Positions 44,701 to 52,228 of a DNA stretch of 64,000 nt are shown piece after piece. The first letter of the stretch is position 1. Each line of letters opens with the position of its first letter. This stretch comes from Bacteroidales bacterium (GTDB lineage: Bacteria > Bacteroidota > Bacteroidia > Bacteroidales > UBA12077), in the NCBI GenBank assembly GCA_028282785.1, contig JANQHE010000021.1, positions 62,001 through 126,000 of the forward strand, written 5' to 3'. The notes below the pieces were generated by a model, which did not search any database, had not been told where the DNA came from, and worked only from the letters and a program-made list of their open reading frames with translations. The position numbers and the translations under genes are program-made.

Positions 44701-46030
44701 TTACTTTTATTTGATTCTCCCAAACTTCAACTTTAAGCTGTGGATCATCATTTTTATGTCGCATGATCTCAAGATAATAATCATCGGCAAACACGGATTT
44801 AAACCATAAAATAGTTTCTTTGGCTTTATCAAAATTTCCCGCCATGATGTGCTGTGCAACTTCTCCTCCCAAACACCCACTGCTCACAATTATTCCTTCA
44901 TGGTATTTTTCTAACAGTTCATTGTCAATTCTAGGTTTGTAGTACATACCATCAATATGTGCAATAGAAGTTAGTTTTAAAAGGTTTTGATATCCGTTAT
45001 AATTTTTGGCTAAAAGAGTGAGGTGATAACCGGATGAATCCAGCTTGTTTTCTTTACGTAAATGTCCACGGCGTGCAACATAAGCTTCAACTCCAATGAT
45101 AGGTTTAATACCATTTTTTTTACAAGCCACATGAAACTCTTTTACTCCGAACATACCTCCATGATCGGTAATTGCAACGGCTGGCATTCCATCTTCTTTG
45201 GCTTTACCGGCAATTTGTGCGGTTGTGGCAGCTCCATCAAGAATAGAGTATTGAGAGTGTACGTGCAAATGGACAAAGGGTTGAAGTTCACCTCCTATGG
45301 CGGCTTCTTTTAGTTTTCGCTCTTCTTCTTCAACCGAAATATCACTAAATTCATTTACCTTAAATGATTCATATTCAATACCAGCAGGTTTTATCTGGGA
45401 AGGATTGTTGTTTTTAAATGTTTCAATTTCTTGTGGAGTCATTCTAAGAGTTTCATTATTGACTCCACCAACTCTAATTAACTCAAGAAAACATCGGGAT
45501 GTTGCTTCTACATCAGCTGCAGCATTATGCGCCTCAGGGAATGGCTCGTTAAATAGTTTTAAATGTAATTCAGTAAGCGTTGGAGATTTTAAGCCTCCAC
45601 TTTTATTCCGAATTGCACAAAATTCAGTACTTTCAACTTTAGTGCAAAATCGAGGTGCAGTAGAAATAATTTCTTTCATACCACACCTTAATAGTTCACT
45701 ACCTATAATGTTAATATCAAATTCAACATTATGCCCGATAATAAATTTTGCTTTTTCTACATCATTTATAAAATCAATTAAAGCTTCCTTAAGGGGTATT
45801 CCTTTTTCATTAGCAATTTCTGTTGAAATGCCATGAACTTCAACTACATCATTTGGAATTGTAAATCCTTCCGGTTTAATAATATGATTTTTTGCAAAAA
45901 GAAAGTTACCTTCCAAATCATGACATTGCCATGCCAATTGTACTATTCGAGGCCAATTATCGAAGTCTGTTAAAGGAGCTTTCCATTTTTTAGGAAGGCC
46001 CGTTGTTTCAGTATCAAATATTAAAAACAT
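41765..46030 (-). CDS. dnaE: DNA polymerase III alpha subunit with fused N-terminal 3'-5' exonuclease
   Basis: This is the replicative DNA polymerase, 1421 residues, about 250 longer than E. coli DnaE because of an N-terminal DnaQ-type proofreading domain. The exonuclease motifs are DTETTG (6-11), HNVEFD (100-105) and HNAAADVEAT (168-177), all with the acidic residues intact. The PHP domain follows from about 252 (HLHVHSQYSILDG, ITDHGGMFG). The polymerase catalytic triad is in PDIDIDFDDDGR near 654-665. The fingers, a tandem helix-hairpin-helix (EALATSGAFDNL) and an OB fold near 1200-1290 (DLTIAGIVTDVKHSMTKTGK) complete the chain. The layout is DnaE-like, not PolC-like, since the exonuclease precedes rather than interrupts the PHP domain. 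A TAAATTTG element lies upstream at 46060-46067. Confidence 0.95.
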   Translation of the reverse strand: MFLIFDTETTGLPKKWKAPLTDFDNWPRIVQLAWQCHDLEGNFLFAKNHIIKPEGFTIPNDVVEVHGISTEIANEKGIPLKEALIDFINDVEKAKFIIGHNVEFDINIIGSELLRCGMKEIISTAPRFCTKVESTEFCAIRNKSGGLKSPTLTELHLKLFNEPFPEAHNAAADVEATSRCFLELIRVGGVNNETLRMTPQEIETFKNNNPSQIKPAGIEYESFKVNEFSDISVEEEERKLKEAAIGGELQPFVHLHVHSQYSILDGAATTAQIAGKAKEDGMPAVAITDHGGMFGVKEFHVACKKNGIKPIIGVEAYVARRGHLRKENKLDSSGYHLTLLAKNYNGYQNLLKLTSIAHIDGMYYKPRIDNELLEKYHEGIIVSSGCLGGEVAQHIMAGNFDKAKETILWFKSVFADDYYLEIMRHKNDDPQLKVEVWENQIKVNKVIREFAKEFNVKIIATNDSHYINPEDAEAHDVLVCLSTGRDYDDPTRMRYTKQEWFKTTQEMNEIFADVPEALANTLEIANKVEEFELDSKPIMPDFPLPEGFNDEGDYLRHLTFEGAKKRYGDPVPESYLERINFELDTIIKMGFPGYFLITQDFINWAKDNGVLVGPGRGSAAGAAVAYCTGITNVDPIKYDLLFERFLNPDRISMPDIDIDFDDDGRQMVLDYVTDKYGHDKVAHICTFGTMATKSSIKDVARVLKLDLSEANRLAKLVPEAPKMSFEKAYKEEPLLLEEKKSSNPLIIQTIELAEKLEGSVRQTGVHACGVLIGRNPLDEHLPVMPTKGEDLLTTQYDGRFVEDIGLLKMDFLGLKTLSIIKEVLDNIKLSKGIEIDIDKVELTDEETFKLFSRGETTAIFQFESPGMKKHLRSLQPNRFEDLVAMNALYRPGPMDYIPSFIARKHGKEKISYDHPMMESYLRDTYGITVYQEQVMLQSRALAGFTRGDSDSLRKAMGKKKKDMMDKLKVKFTEGCLSSEEFVNGCENSDKTPKKLIEKIWNDWEAFASYAFNKSHSVCYAYIAYQTGYLKAHFPAEFMAGVLSRNLNDITKITNFMEDCRNMGMEVLGPDVNESYRKFTVNKDGAIRFGMAGIKGVGEGAVEAIIEEREKNGPFKNIYDFIERISLNQVNKKTIEALATSGAFDNLDDIKRGQYFAQDEKESTFVENLVRYGNKFQNDQNSNQQSLFGDTAMIEITKPIVPTTNDWLKLEKLKREKEVIGIYLSAHPLDDYKFEFENFCNAKLSEFTDLDSLRNRDLTIAGIVTDVKHSMTKTGKPFGFLTIQDYTESYRFALFGKDYENFRKYCYLDYPLLIKGRIQPRPYNDQELEFKIKSMMMLTQVREEMVKGITFTLPYEIVNEKLINELKECTYEKEGSTLIKVKVIDREANASVDFISRSKGILITDKLVNYLRQNSEIQYSVY

Positions 46031-46422
46031 GAGATATTAATTTGTAGAAAAAGACTTAACAAATTTAAGATTTCCAATCTCTTTAACTATTATTATTCAA
46101 CAGCTTTTTTTACACAAAAAAGAGCTACAAAAATAACTTTAAATGAAGGGATTCATCACTTCATATTAAATCATGTTAATAACTTGAGACTTTATTCAAC
46201 AAATTACCAGGGTGAAGGAACGACTAAATAACTAATTGATTTTGATGGTTAATAAAGTATTAAAAAGTCATCGGACCTGACAAAGCTTTGGATTCCAAAG
46301 CTTTCGTTATTAATTGAGATAGCTTTGTTTTTTTAAGGACATATGTAGGATTAATCAAATAATATTGTATCTTTGCCGCACAATTTTGAAACGTAGGTTT
46401 AATTATTAATTAAAAAAAGAGT
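46031..46422 (+). promoter_or_regulatory. Intergenic region dnaE/rpsP with promoter and alternative hairpins
   Basis: This 392-bp divergent gap has no ORF. TATCTTTG at 46368-46375 is the likely rpsP -7 element, leader about 40 nt; the -33 box is poor. Upstream, AAAGCTTTGG (46282-46291) pairs with CCAAAGCTTT (46295-46304) in a perfect hairpin. ACAAAGCT (46280-46287) can instead pair with AGCTTTGT (46321-46328), which is followed by TTTTTT. The two structures exclude each other. On the minus strand, TAAATTTG at 46060-46067 may serve dnaE. The remaining sequence shows nothing more. Confidence 0.55.
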
Positions 46423-47025
46423 ATGCCTGTAAAAATTCGATTAACAAGAAGAGGGAGAAAAAAAGCTCCTTTTTATCACATTGTTATCGCAGATAGCAGA
46501 GCGCCACGAGATGGTAGATTCATTGAAAGTATTGGGAAATACAATCCTACTACTAATCCTGCTACTATTGAATTAAATTTTGATAAAGCATTAGATTGGT
46601 TACAAAAAGGCGCTCAACCTACAGATACGTGTAGAGCTATCTTGTCATACAAAGGTGTGATGATGAAAAAGCACTTATTAGAAGGAGTAAAAAAAGGTGC
46701 TATGACAGAAGAGCAAGCTGAAGAAAAATTTCAAAGCTGGCTTAACGAAAAAGAAGCTAAGATTCAAGCTAAAATTGACACCCTTAAAAAAGGTGAAGAT
46801 GCTGAAGCTAAAAAACGTTTAGATGCTGAAACTAAGGTTAAAGAAGCAAGAGCTGAAGAATTAGCTAAGAAAAATGCGGAAGCTGCTGCAGAAGAAGCAA
46901 AAGAAACTGAATCAGAGGAAGCTCCACAAGCTGAGGAATCAGCTGAACCTGCCCTTCCGGCAGGCGAGACTGCAGAAGAAAAGGCTCCTGAAGCTGAAAA
47001 TAAGGAGGAAGCACCAGAAGCTTAA
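46423..47025 (+). CDS. rpsP: 30S ribosomal protein S16 with long acidic tail
   Basis: S16 binds 16S rRNA in the 30S subunit. Residues 1-82 form the conserved domain: [20 protein letters not shown], then [19 protein letters not shown]. From about residue 95 a charged helical, Ala/Glu/Lys-rich extension brings the length to 200, against 80-90 in E. coli; extended S16 is usual in Bacteroidota. Within the tail a GC-rich palindrome at 46948-46968 is read in frame as PALPAG. The rimM gene starts 13 nt after the stop, so ribosomal protein and 16S processing factor are co-expressed, as in many bacteria. Confidence 0.96.
   Translation: MPVKIRLTRRGRKKAPFYHIVIADSRAPRDGRFIESIGKYNPTTNPATIELNFDKALDWLQKGAQPTDTCRAILSYKGVMMKKHLLEGVKKGAMTEEQAEEKFQSWLNEKEAKIQAKIDTLKKGEDAEAKKRLDAETKVKEARAEELAKKNAEAAAEEAKETESEEAPQAEESAEPALPAGETAEEKAPEAENKEEAPEA
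46948..46968. repeat. Palindromic repeat, copy 4 (in frame within rpsP)
   Basis: CCTGCCCTTCCGGCAGGCGAG has arms CCTGCC/GGCAGG matching those of the other dispersed copies. It is read as Pro-Ala-Leu-Pro-Ala-Gly-Glu in the otherwise Glu/Ala/Lys-rich S16 tail. It is the only such GC-rich patch in the gene. Confidence 0.5.
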
Positions 47026-47038
47026 GATATTTTCATGC

Positions 47039-47560
47039 ATGAAAAAAGATGATCATTATTTACTAGGATCACTTTTAAAAACGTCAGGAATTAAAGGTGA
47101 AATAGTTCTAAAATTTAATAATGATTGTCAGGAAGAAATTCAAAAATTGGAATCAATTTTTATCGATGTGGATAATAAATTGGTTCCTTTTTTTATTGAA
47201 GAAATTAGAATAAAATCAATACGTACTGCGGTAGTAAAACTCGAGGGACTTGATAATGAAATTAAATCAGCTGAATTTATAGGATCGGAGTTTTACATTT
47301 CAAATGATCGGGCCAAACAGTTAAATATTGAATCTGAAGAATTTATTGAGGTTATCGGCTATCAAGTTTACAATCAGGATAATGAATTAATTGGCGAAGT
47401 AATAGAACTTGTTGATATTCCTGATAATCCCTTGTTAAGTGTAAAAACTGAAAAGGGTGAAGTACTTTTACCTGCTAAAGATGAATTAATACTTGAAATT
47501 GATGATGAAATGAGCATAATTAAACTCTCTGTTTCAGAAGGTTTAATCGATATCAATTAG
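47039..47560 (+). CDS. rimM: Ribosome maturation factor RimM
   Basis: RimM helps 16S rRNA processing and 30S head assembly and binds S19. The ATG at 47039 gives 173 residues beginning MKKDDHYLLGSLLKTSGIKGE, the family N-terminus. The frame is open far upstream only because it crosses rpsP in another frame. The N-terminal RimM domain covers about 1-90 (GIKGEIVLKF, IRIKSIRTAVVKLEGL). The C-terminal PRC-barrel-like part has YQVYNQDNELIGEVIELVDIPDNPLL and LLPAKDELILEID, where the PxxDEFI-like motif is typical. It is directly downstream of rpsP. Its stop overlaps that of the convergent thioesterase by 4 nt. Confidence 0.92.
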   Translation: MKKDDHYLLGSLLKTSGIKGEIVLKFNNDCQEEIQKLESIFIDVDNKLVPFFIEEIRIKSIRTAVVKLEGLDNEIKSAEFIGSEFYISNDRAKQLNIESEEFIEVIGYQVYNQDNELIGEVIELVDIPDNPLLSVKTEKGEVLLPAKDELILEIDDEMSIIKLSVSEGLIDIN

Positions 47561-47994
47561 AAATCAATATCGTTCTCGAATTTTACTATTTTATTTCGCC
47601 AATCTTCCGGCATTTCAATTGCTTTTTCTTCTTTGGCTCCAAAAGAAACTAATACTGCTTCATTTATAGCTTTAATCTCGCGTGTATCTTTATTAACAAT
47701 TTCTTGCTTCATTTGAAGGCTTTTGTTGCCTAGTTTGTAGACTTTTGATTGCACAATAATGTTTTCTTCAAGAAAAATAGGTTGGATATATTCAATTGTA
47801 ATTTTAGCCAATACCAAAGCTCTTAATTTCCAGTTTATATGCTCTTCAAATACTTCTTCAAAGTATTGTGTTCTGGCTAAATCAAAATAATTCTGATAAA
47901 CTGAATTGTTCACATGAGCCATTATGTCAATGTCATTAAATCGGATTTGGATAGGGGTTTTGTGAAAGAAATTCAAATCTTTATTCTTTAGCAT
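47557..47994 (-). CDS. Acyl-CoA thioesterase, hotdog fold (YbgC/4HBT-like)
   Basis: The start is placed at the ATG 47992-47994, giving 145 residues; the longer frame overlaps the upstream gene by 74 nt and adds an odd basic leader. The 4-hydroxybenzoyl-CoA thioesterase motif is clear: IQIRFNDIDIMAHVNNSVYQNYFDLART near residues 15-42, where Asp is the catalytic acid. VLAKITIEYIQPIF and VQSKVYKLGNKSLQM form the following strands. The family hydrolyses various acyl-CoAs; the substrate is not predictable. The start overlaps the end of the sugar dehydratase gene by 14 nt, so translation is coupled. Confidence 0.85.
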   Translation of the reverse strand: MLKNKDLNFFHKTPIQIRFNDIDIMAHVNNSVYQNYFDLARTQYFEEVFEEHINWKLRALVLAKITIEYIQPIFLEENIIVQSKVYKLGNKSLQMKQEIVNKDTREIKAINEAVLVSFGAKEEKAIEMPEDWRNKIVKFENDIDF

Positions 47995-49873
47995 TTTGAA
48001 GTTCAATATCAAGTTCTTCGTAAGCCGAATTTTGACTCTTGAATTCAGGAACAATTTCTTTCATTTTTCTTACAATTTCGAAATTGTTATGATCCTTTTG
48101 AAGCTTGATTAGTTCTGTAAATTGTTCTTGGACTTGATGGAAATCATAGTTTCGAACTTTTGCAATCATAATTTTTGAATGGTGTGTTGGAATAGTATTT
48201 TCCATATCATTTAAAAGTTCTTCGTATAATTTTTCCCCTGGTCTAAGTCCGGTATATTTAATTTGGATATCTTTTCCAATTGTTAATCCTGAGAGTTTAA
48301 CCATTTTTTTGGCTAAATCAATAATTTTTACAGATTCTCCCATATCAAATATGAATATTTCACCACCATTACTTATGGCACCTGCTTCCAAAACCAATTG
48401 GCATGCTTCGGGAATTGTCATAAAATATCGTGTAACATCTGGATGTGTAACGGTTACCGGCCCTCCCTTATCAATTTGTTTTTTGAAACGCAATATTACC
48501 GAACCATTTGATCCTAAGACATTACCAAAACGTGTTGTAATAAAATTTGTATCACTGACTTGATTAAAAGCCTGAACATATATTTCTGCAATTCGTTTTG
48601 AAGCTCCCATAACATTGGTAGGATTTACAGCTTTATCAGTGGAAACCATTACAAATTGTTCAACCTTAAATTCGTGGGACATATCAGAAATTATTTTAGT
48701 CCCAAGAATATTTGTTCTTAGTGCTTCTGTTGGATTGTTTTCCATCATGGGAACATGTTTATATGCCGCTGCATGATAAACATAAGATGGTTTGTAGACT
48801 TCAAATAATTTGCGAATACGATATTCGTCAGCAACATTTCCAATTACGATCTCAAAATTATAAAAGTTAAATTTTTCCTGAAGATCAAGTTCCATATCAT
48901 AGAGTGGAGATTCTGCTTGATCAAATAATATAATTTTGTTAGGATTGAAATTTATTAACTGACGAACAATTTCACTACCAATAGATCCTGCTGCTCCCGT
49001 AACCAAAACGTTTTTATTGAGCACTTTTTTCTTTATTTTATTGACATCTAATACTATAGGAGGTCTTTCCAATAAATCTTCAATGTTAATTTCTTTGATC
49101 TGATTAAAACTTAACTCACCATTAATCCATGTATTAATATCAGGTACCGAAAGTACCCGAATATCATATTGCAAACATTTTTCAATAATATTTTGCTTCT
49201 CAGTTGGACCAATTTCCTCTTTTGCGATAATTAATTTATCAATTGTATTCTTTTCAACCAGTTCCTCAAGATAATCAGGATGGAAGATATTAACTCCCTC
49301 CAAAGTTTTACCAATATTAGAATTTTCAAAGTCAAAAAAAGCAACCACCTTATGTTTACTTTCGGCATCTCTATCCAAAGTTCTTTTAGTTATTACACCA
49401 AATTGACTAGCACCATAAATAACTACATCTGTTTTTTCTTTACTAGGGTTATATAATTCTTGATAGATTATTTTAGTGGCTAATCTGAAAGAAGCCATTA
49501 AAAAAACGGTTAATAGGAAATCAATAACCACTATCGAGAATGGAATAATGAAAGTTCCGTTAACAAGGAAATAATTAATAGCGTTAATAATAATAAAAAT
49601 AACACTACCGGTTAATGCAACAATAAATATCCGTTCTGTATCCTTAGCTCCAGAATATCTTATAATTCCGGCATAACTTCGGAAAATAAGAAATGTGACA
49701 GATCTAATAAATAAAACATATGGTATAATAAAACTTAAACCATCATAATATTCAGGTGGAATATTAAAATTAAAGCGTAACAGAAAAGCCGATGAAATTG
49801 AAATTGCACATATAAACAGATCAATTAAAAATACAATCCATCTCGGAGTATATGATTTAGGAAATTGAATCAT
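47981..49873 (-). CDS. Membrane nucleotide-sugar 4,6-dehydratase (FlaA1/CapD/WbpM type)
   Basis: The 630-residue protein has four N-terminal membrane segments (about residues 12-30, 45-63, 80-100 and 108-128). A nucleotide-binding region follows (VVIYGASQFGVITKRTL near 148-164), then the extended SDR domain with NAD-binding VTGAAGSIGSEIVRQL near 294-309. Active-site features are VSTDKAVNPTNVMGASKR near 408-425; the usual Tyr-x3-Lys is Met-x3-Lys, as in WbpM/PglF. These enzymes convert UDP-GlcNAc to a 4-keto-6-deoxy sugar, the first step to bacillosamine, QuiNAc or FucNAc. The product would feed capsule, O-antigen or protein glycan synthesis; glycosyltransferases lie about 1.5 kb away. A CAAAAATA on the plus strand at 49923-49930 is a likely -7 element. 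Confidence 0.92.
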   Translation of the reverse strand: MIQFPKSYTPRWIVFLIDLFICAISISSAFLLRFNFNIPPEYYDGLSFIIPYVLFIRSVTFLIFRSYAGIIRYSGAKDTERIFIVALTGSVIFIIINAINYFLVNGTFIIPFSIVVIDFLLTVFLMASFRLATKIIYQELYNPSKEKTDVVIYGASQFGVITKRTLDRDAESKHKVVAFFDFENSNIGKTLEGVNIFHPDYLEELVEKNTIDKLIIAKEEIGPTEKQNIIEKCLQYDIRVLSVPDINTWINGELSFNQIKEINIEDLLERPPIVLDVNKIKKKVLNKNVLVTGAAGSIGSEIVRQLINFNPNKIILFDQAESPLYDMELDLQEKFNFYNFEIVIGNVADEYRIRKLFEVYKPSYVYHAAAYKHVPMMENNPTEALRTNILGTKIISDMSHEFKVEQFVMVSTDKAVNPTNVMGASKRIAEIYVQAFNQVSDTNFITTRFGNVLGSNGSVILRFKKQIDKGGPVTVTHPDVTRYFMTIPEACQLVLEAGAISNGGEIFIFDMGESVKIIDLAKKMVKLSGLTIGKDIQIKYTGLRPGEKLYEELLNDMENTIPTHHSKIMIAKVRNYDFHQVQEQFTELIKLQKDHNNFEIVRKMKEIVPEFKSQNSAYEELDIELQNAKE

Positions 49874-49997
49874 GTAAGTTTTGTAAAATTGTAAAGTAAA
49901 ATTTCAAACGTTCACAACCTTTCAAAAATATTAAAAATATTGCAGCATATATAATTTTTATTCGTCTTTTATCAAAACAAAACCAAAATTTGAGATT

Positions 49998-50726
49998 ATG
50001 AAAGCAAAATTAACTAAAGCAATTTTCTTTACTTTATTATTCGTATCTGGGATTATAATAAAAACAGCACTAGGTGCAGGTTTAGGCCAAGATAAAAAAG
50101 AAAACAGGAAAGTTGGGGATTTCAATGAAATTAGTTTGTCTATTCCGGCAGATTTATTTTTGACTCAAGGATCTAAGAATGAAGTAATCATTGAAGCAAA
50201 TGAAAGTTTATTAGAAAAAATAGAAACAGAAATAAGAGGTTCCAGACTGGAGATTAAGTTCGAGAAATGGTATAATTACAAGGGAATGGGCGAAATTAAC
50301 GTTTACGTTACCGTAAAGAATATTGATAAATTAGTTGTTTCCGGATCGGGAGATATTGTTTCAAAATCACCAATTAAATCAGATAAGATTTCATTTATAG
50401 TTTCCGGAAGTGGTTCTGTAATGATCGATGAGTTAGTTACGAAAGAAGTAGACGCTATGGTTACTGGCTCGGGAGATGTAAGATTAAAAGGAAATGTTGA
50501 AGTAGACGAATTGGATGTAACTGTTACAGGATCAGGTGATTTTGAATCTGTTGGTTTAAAATTCAGAGAAGCTAACTTAAGTATTACTGGTTCTGGCTCA
50601 ATTCATACTTATGTTATTGATGAATTGGATGCAAGCATTACAGGTAGTGGCAAAATCTATTATAAAGGAAAACCTGTTATTGATGCAAATATTACAGGAA
50701 GTGGAAAAATAAAAAGTGATAATTAA
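49998..50726 (+). CDS. Secreted DUF2807 (head-GIN) beta-helix protein
   Basis: The 242-residue protein has a signal peptide (residues 1-27, ending ALGAG). Residues about 38-110 form the first part, with GDFNEISLSIPADLFLTQG. A repeated V-x-G-S-G turn then recurs at roughly 20-residue spacing: VSGSGDIVSKS, VSGSGSVMIDE, VTGSGDVRLKG, VTGSGDFESVG, ITGSGSIHTYV, ITGSGKIYYKG and ITGSGKIKSDN. This is the DUF2807 pattern, likely a small right-handed beta helix with an Asn/Ser/Gly ladder. It is probably periplasmic or surface-located; its role is not known. It is monocistronic, ending at a shared bidirectional terminator. Confidence 0.9.
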   Translation: MKAKLTKAIFFTLLFVSGIIIKTALGAGLGQDKKENRKVGDFNEISLSIPADLFLTQGSKNEVIIEANESLLEKIETEIRGSRLEIKFEKWYNYKGMGEINVYVTVKNIDKLVVSGSGDIVSKSPIKSDKISFIVSGSGSVMIDELVTKEVDAMVTGSGDVRLKGNVEVDELDVTVTGSGDFESVGLKFREANLSITGSGSIHTYVIDELDASITGSGKIYYKGKPVIDANITGSGKIKSDN

Positions 50727-50743
50727 AATATTAATAGCTAACC

Positions 50744-50771
50744 AAAAGGGTCATTTATAAGTGACCCTTTT
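50744..50771. terminator. Bidirectional terminator
   Basis: AAAAGGGTCA (50744-50753) pairs with TGACCCTTTT (50762-50771). T-runs or A-runs flank both sides, so it can end both the DUF2807 gene and the minus-strand tsaC run. Confidence 0.85.
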
Positions 50772-51353
50772 TTATTCTCTAATAATTTGCACTTCACCTC
50801 CAAGTCCCAGTTTAATAATGCTTGAAGATAGCATTTGTGTTAAATCATTTTGTTTCCATTCAACAATATAATCAACCGAATCGATTATTTCTTGAGAAAT
50901 TTCCGAGAAATTTTGAGGTGATTTCTCTCCACTAATATTGGCAGAAGTTGACACAATAGGTTTTTTAAATCTTTGAATTAACTTTTGGTTGAATTCATCC
51001 TCTGATATTCTAATTCCAACACTTCCATCTTGCGCAATTAAGTTTTTAGCAAGGTTTTTAGCATTTGAATAAATTATAGTTAATGGTTTTTCAGTAAGTT
51101 CAATTAAATCCCAGGCTATTTCAGGCATTTCATTAATATAAGAAGGTATTTTATTGGGATTATCTAAAAGAACAAGCATACTTTTTTCATCGCTTCGCTT
51201 TTTGATGTTATAAATTCTTTTAACCGCTTTTTCATTGGTTGCATCACAACCTAATCCCCAGATAGTGTCAGTGGGATACAAAATTACACCACCGTTTTTC
51301 AAAGTTTCCAGACATCTGGACAAATCTTGAGTAAAATTATTTGATGATTCCAT
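50772..51353 (-). CDS. tsaC: L-threonylcarbamoyladenylate synthase (Sua5/YrdC family)
   Basis: TsaC makes threonylcarbamoyl-AMP from threonine, bicarbonate and ATP for the t6A modification of ANN-decoding tRNAs. The start is the ATG at 51351-51353 (193 residues); the longer frame adds a Met-rich leader lying inside the upstream gene. Motifs are GGVILYPTDTIWGLGCDA near residues 21-38, the KRSDEKSMLVLL strand near 51-62 (Lys-Arg-x-x-x-Lys is the ATP/threonine site), DGSVGIRIS near 111-119 and PIVSTSANISGE near 133-144. It is the short form without the Sua5 C-terminal domain. It overlaps the glycosyltransferase gene by 17 nt, so it shares that transcript. Confidence 0.9.
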   Translation of the reverse strand: MESSNNFTQDLSRCLETLKNGGVILYPTDTIWGLGCDATNEKAVKRIYNIKKRSDEKSMLVLLDNPNKIPSYINEMPEIAWDLIELTEKPLTIIYSNAKNLAKNLIAQDGSVGIRISEDEFNQKLIQRFKKPIVSTSANISGEKSPQNFSEISQEIIDSVDYIVEWKQNDLTQMLSSSIIKLGLGGEVQIIRE

Positions 51354-52164
51354 ATGGAGTGTATGTTGTTTTATTTTTGAGTACATCATTCAAATATTCC
51401 ATATGGATATCATCTCTTTCAAGCCTTGCATGGAATAAATGATATTGAATAGCTAAATGTTTTATTAATTTTATTTTTTTTCCTGCATTTTTTAATCTAT
51501 ACTCGAAATCAGTATCTTCACCAATAGCGGGCTTTTTATACCTTTCGTCAAAGCCATTAATCTCTAAAATATTTGATTTATGCAAAGAAAAGTTGCTACC
51601 TAAAACTCCCTTTGTTTTTTTATTAATTTTTTTTCTAATAAAATTATTTTTAAAATAAATTGCATTTTCCAAATGAGATCCGCCAATGACTGATTTTAAA
51701 AGAATTCCAAGTATTGCAAATTTCCTTTCAAGAATACCTTTTCTTACATTTTCATAAGTTAAACGGTCAGAAACGTATTTGGAAAGATTAGACCTTCTTC
51801 CTGCTAAAGTGATGTTTGGCTCCTTATTAAATAAGTGCTCTGCTACAAATTTTTTATGTGGAATACAGTCTCCATCTATAAAAATAATATAATCAGAATC
51901 TGATTTCTTAATGGCCTGATTTAAAATTTCGTTTTTTCTCCAACCCTCATCTTCATGCCATATGTGTTTAATTTTTAATGTTGATTGTTTAATGTAAGCA
52001 TTAATTTTATCCACAACTTCTTTTTTTGATCCATCGTCTGCAAGAATGATTTCAAAGTTCTTATTCGTTTGGCGTTCAAACCCTGCTAATACTAGTTCTA
52101 TAAATGAATAATTGTTGTATATAGAAATAATAACAGAGGCTTCTAAAGCTTCAGATTTATTCAT
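51337..52164 (-). CDS. Family 2 glycosyltransferase
   Basis: The 275-residue GT-A enzyme begins ASVIISIYNNYSFIELVLAGFERQ, then EIILADDGSKKEV (UDP/NDP-sugar binding). The metal-binding DxD is seen as FIDGDCIPHKKF near residues 95-106. A later GEDTDFEYRLKNAGKKIK near 222-239 is the acceptor-side Glu-Asp. The family makes glycan links on the inner face of the membrane. It is the last of four glycosyltransferase genes in a row, 64 nt after the GT4 gene, and overlaps tsaC. Likely role: extending a lipooligosaccharide core or similar envelope glycan. Confidence 0.85.
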   Translation of the reverse strand: MNKSEALEASVIISIYNNYSFIELVLAGFERQTNKNFEIILADDGSKKEVVDKINAYIKQSTLKIKHIWHEDEGWRKNEILNQAIKKSDSDYIIFIDGDCIPHKKFVAEHLFNKEPNITLAGRRSNLSKYVSDRLTYENVRKGILERKFAILGILLKSVIGGSHLENAIYFKNNFIRKKINKKTKGVLGSNFSLHKSNILEINGFDERYKKPAIGEDTDFEYRLKNAGKKIKLIKHLAIQYHLFHARLERDDIHMEYLNDVLKNKTTYTPYGIIK

Positions 52165-52228
52165 TTCTTAATATATTTGGTCTCGGTAATTCGACCGTAA
52201 ATATATTTTAAAATGATTAATTTTCTAA

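Noticed and set aside
45297..45836. 179-codon plus-strand frame antisense to dnaE
   Set aside because: Lies entirely opposite the highly conserved exonuclease region of dnaE; composition is that of a shadow frame.
46874..47038. Upstream part of a long frame that reads through the end of rpsP into rimM
   Set aside because: It is rpsP sequence in a shifted frame, very Lys/Arg/Gln/Leu-rich. The real rimM start is the ATG at 47039, which gives the family N-terminus.
47995..48054. Longer start for the thioesterase
   Set aside because: Adds a 20-residue basic leader overlapping the sugar dehydratase; the ATG at 47994 gives the standard hotdog-domain N-terminus.
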